A program made the translations under genes and the position numbers. Below, in pieces: positions 4,811-5,875 of a stretch of DNA of 5,875 nucleotides (its first letter is position 1; each line of letters starts with the position of its first letter). The stretch covers positions 1 to 5,875 of the forward strand of contig DAHZDR010000245.1 in NCBI GenBank assembly GCA_027403435.1, read 5' to 3'. The DNA is from Deltaproteobacteria bacterium (GTDB taxonomy: Bacteria > Desulfobacterota > Binatia > Binatales > Binataceae). Under the pieces are notes generated by a model that saw only the letters and a list, made by a program, of their open reading frames with translations, was not told the origin of the DNA and did not search any database.

Positions 4811-5875
4811 AGCGAAACTCGACGCGGTCGGATGCGGCAGCATGGTGGTGGATTATTTCCATCACACGCCGCGAATTATCGGGGCCGACGAAAAAATCCT
4901 AACCGACGCCGCGGGCGCCCCGCCCGCTCAACCCGCCGTTGGCGGCGTGACCCTGAACCATCTCGGATGGGCGCGGGTGCTCGGACTCAAGACCGGCATC
5001 TTCGGCAAAATGGGCGACGATCGCAACGGCGAACTGCTGCGCGCCGGGATGCACGCGCTCGGCATCCGCCATCATCTGACGCTTGACGGCGGCGCCAGCT
5101 CCAGCGCGACGATCTTCGTCGATCCGGCGGGAAATCGCGCGATTTACATGCTGCGCGGCGCGACCGCCGAACTCCGGCCGGTGGAAATCCGCCGCCGCCA
5201 CGGCGCCTTTATCCGCGCCGCCCATCTCGTGACCACGGAAATTTCGCAGCTCCCGCTCGCGACCGTCGCCGCGATTCTGGCCCTTGCCCGCGCCCACGGC
5301 ATCCCCACCATCCTCGACGTGGACGTGACGCCGGCCGACGCCTGCGCCACGCTGGGCTCTCAAGCCGAGCTGGAACGCGTCCTGGGCCTCGCCACCTATC
5401 TGAAACCGGCGACGGCCGCGGCGCGCGAACTGGCGCCCGGCGCGCGCGATCCGCTGCGGATGGCCGAAGCGATTCGGGCGCGCTATCGGAATCGCGCGGT
5501 GGCGATTACCGACGGGGAACGCGGCTGCGCGATCGCCGCCGACGGCGCCGCCCTGCGGATTCCCGCGTTCCGCGTGCGCCAAATCGACTCCACCGGCGCC
5601 GGCGACGCCTTTCTGGGCGCCATGGCCGCGGGTCTTCGATGGGGCCTCGAGTGGCCGGCAATCGGCCGGCTCGCCAACGCCGCGGGCGCGGTTTGCGTGG
5701 CCCATCCGGGCGGATTTCCGAGCGGCTTCGAACGGCGCGACGAAATTCTGGAGCTCTATGGCGCGGCGCTGCCGCCGGCGGCCGCCGTCGATAATGACAA
5801 GCGCGCGCCGGACGCCGCCGCCACGGTTCCGTTCGCCGAAGTGGTGGGCTTTTTCGACTTATGCCTGGCCGAAAT
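4803..5875 (+). CDS. PfkB-family (ribokinase-like) sugar kinase, 3' end cut by window
   Basis: This open frame runs 357 codons from ATG 4803 to the window end without a stop. PfkB-family kinases phosphorylate sugars or sugar acids with ATP in the cytoplasm. The N-terminal signature region is GGVTLNHLGWARVLG (47-61), followed by GKMGDDRNG (68-76). TDGERG (236-241) fits the nucleotide-binding turn. The C-terminal signature DSTGAGDAF (262-270) contains the anion-hole GAGD with catalytic base D268. The kinase fold normally ends near residue 320 (EILELYG); here an Ala/Pro-rich linker and then VPFAEVVGFFDLCLAE follow, so there is an extension or a second domain beyond the window. The ATG overlaps the aldolase stop by 8 bp, and only a weak ribosome-binding site is seen, so translational coupling is likely. 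KDG kinase, fructokinase and ribokinase are all possible; pairing with the aldolase favours a keto-deoxy sugar acid, by inference. Confidence 0.9.
   Translation, partial: MPEAKLDAVGCGSMVVDYFHHTPRIIGADEKILTDAAGAPPAQPAVGGVTLNHLGWARVLGLKTGIFGKMGDDRNGELLRAGMHALGIRHHLTLDGGASSSATIFVDPAGNRAIYMLRGATAELRPVEIRRRHGAFIRAAHLVTTEISQLPLATVAAILALARAHGIPTILDVDVTPADACATLGSQAELERVLGLATYLKPATAAARELAPGARDPLRMAEAIRARYRNRAVAITDGERGCAIAADGAALRIPAFRVRQIDSTGAGDAFLGAMAAGLRWGLEWPAIGRLANAAGAVCVAHPGGFPSGFERRDEILELYGAALPPAAAVDNDKRAPDAAATVPFAEVVGFFDLCLAE

Noticed and set aside
4899..5705. Minus-strand open frame (268 codons) opposite the kinase
   Set aside because: The + strand frame here carries the PfkB signatures; the antisense product is low-complexity and Arg/Gly/Ala-rich.
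5763..5875. HldE-like fusion (PfkB kinase plus nucleotidyltransferase)
   Set aside because: The visible extension lacks the nucleotidyltransferase start pattern (TNGCFD...GH), so there is no support within the window.

Overview
The window is GC-rich (roughly two thirds G+C by eye) and almost fully coding. It looks like a chromosomal piece of an uncultured, high-GC, Gram-negative-type bacterium. A lipoprotein signal and a TonB-type C-terminal domain point to an outer membrane, and the gene order rpmE-prfA-prmC is common in deltaproteobacterial-type lineages. Placing it nearer a phylum (for example Binatota or Desulfobacterota relatives) would be a guess. No mobile element, CRISPR array, tRNA, rRNA or phage gene is visible.

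Left part (1-2608). A small GlsB/YeaQ/YmgE-type membrane protein gene on the + strand converges on a minus-strand translation block. Read in its own direction, that block is rpmE (ribosomal protein bL31, zinc-binding form), then prfA (release factor 1), then prmC (the methyltransferase that modifies the GGQ glutamine of release factors). The enzyme and its substrate are therefore adjacent, 29 bp apart. The 139-bp rpmE-prfA gap holds two GC-rich hairpins. The second is followed by a broken U-tract and looks like an intrinsic terminator or attenuator between rpmE and prfA.

Middle (2609-2845). This divergent intergenic region separates rpmE from a rightward operon. It holds a dyad element (2714-2746), smaller overlapping inverted repeats next to a possible rpmE promoter, and an AT-rich island with a good sigma70-like promoter firing rightward.

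Right part (2846-5875). A tightly packed + strand operon encodes (i) a predicted lipoprotein with a TonB/TolA-like C-terminal domain, (ii) a long member of the dihydrodipicolinate synthase/N-acetylneuraminate lyase aldolase superfamily that keeps the Schiff-base lysine but lacks the arginine typical of true DapA, and (iii) a PfkB-family sugar kinase whose frame overlaps the aldolase by 8 bp and is still open at the window end. Aldolase plus PfkB kinase resembles the 2-keto-3-deoxy-sugar-acid branch (KDG aldolase/KDG kinase), but the substrate cannot be read from the sequence. The link between the lipoprotein and the two enzymes is the least ordinary part of the window. I see no strong evidence for a wholly new system.
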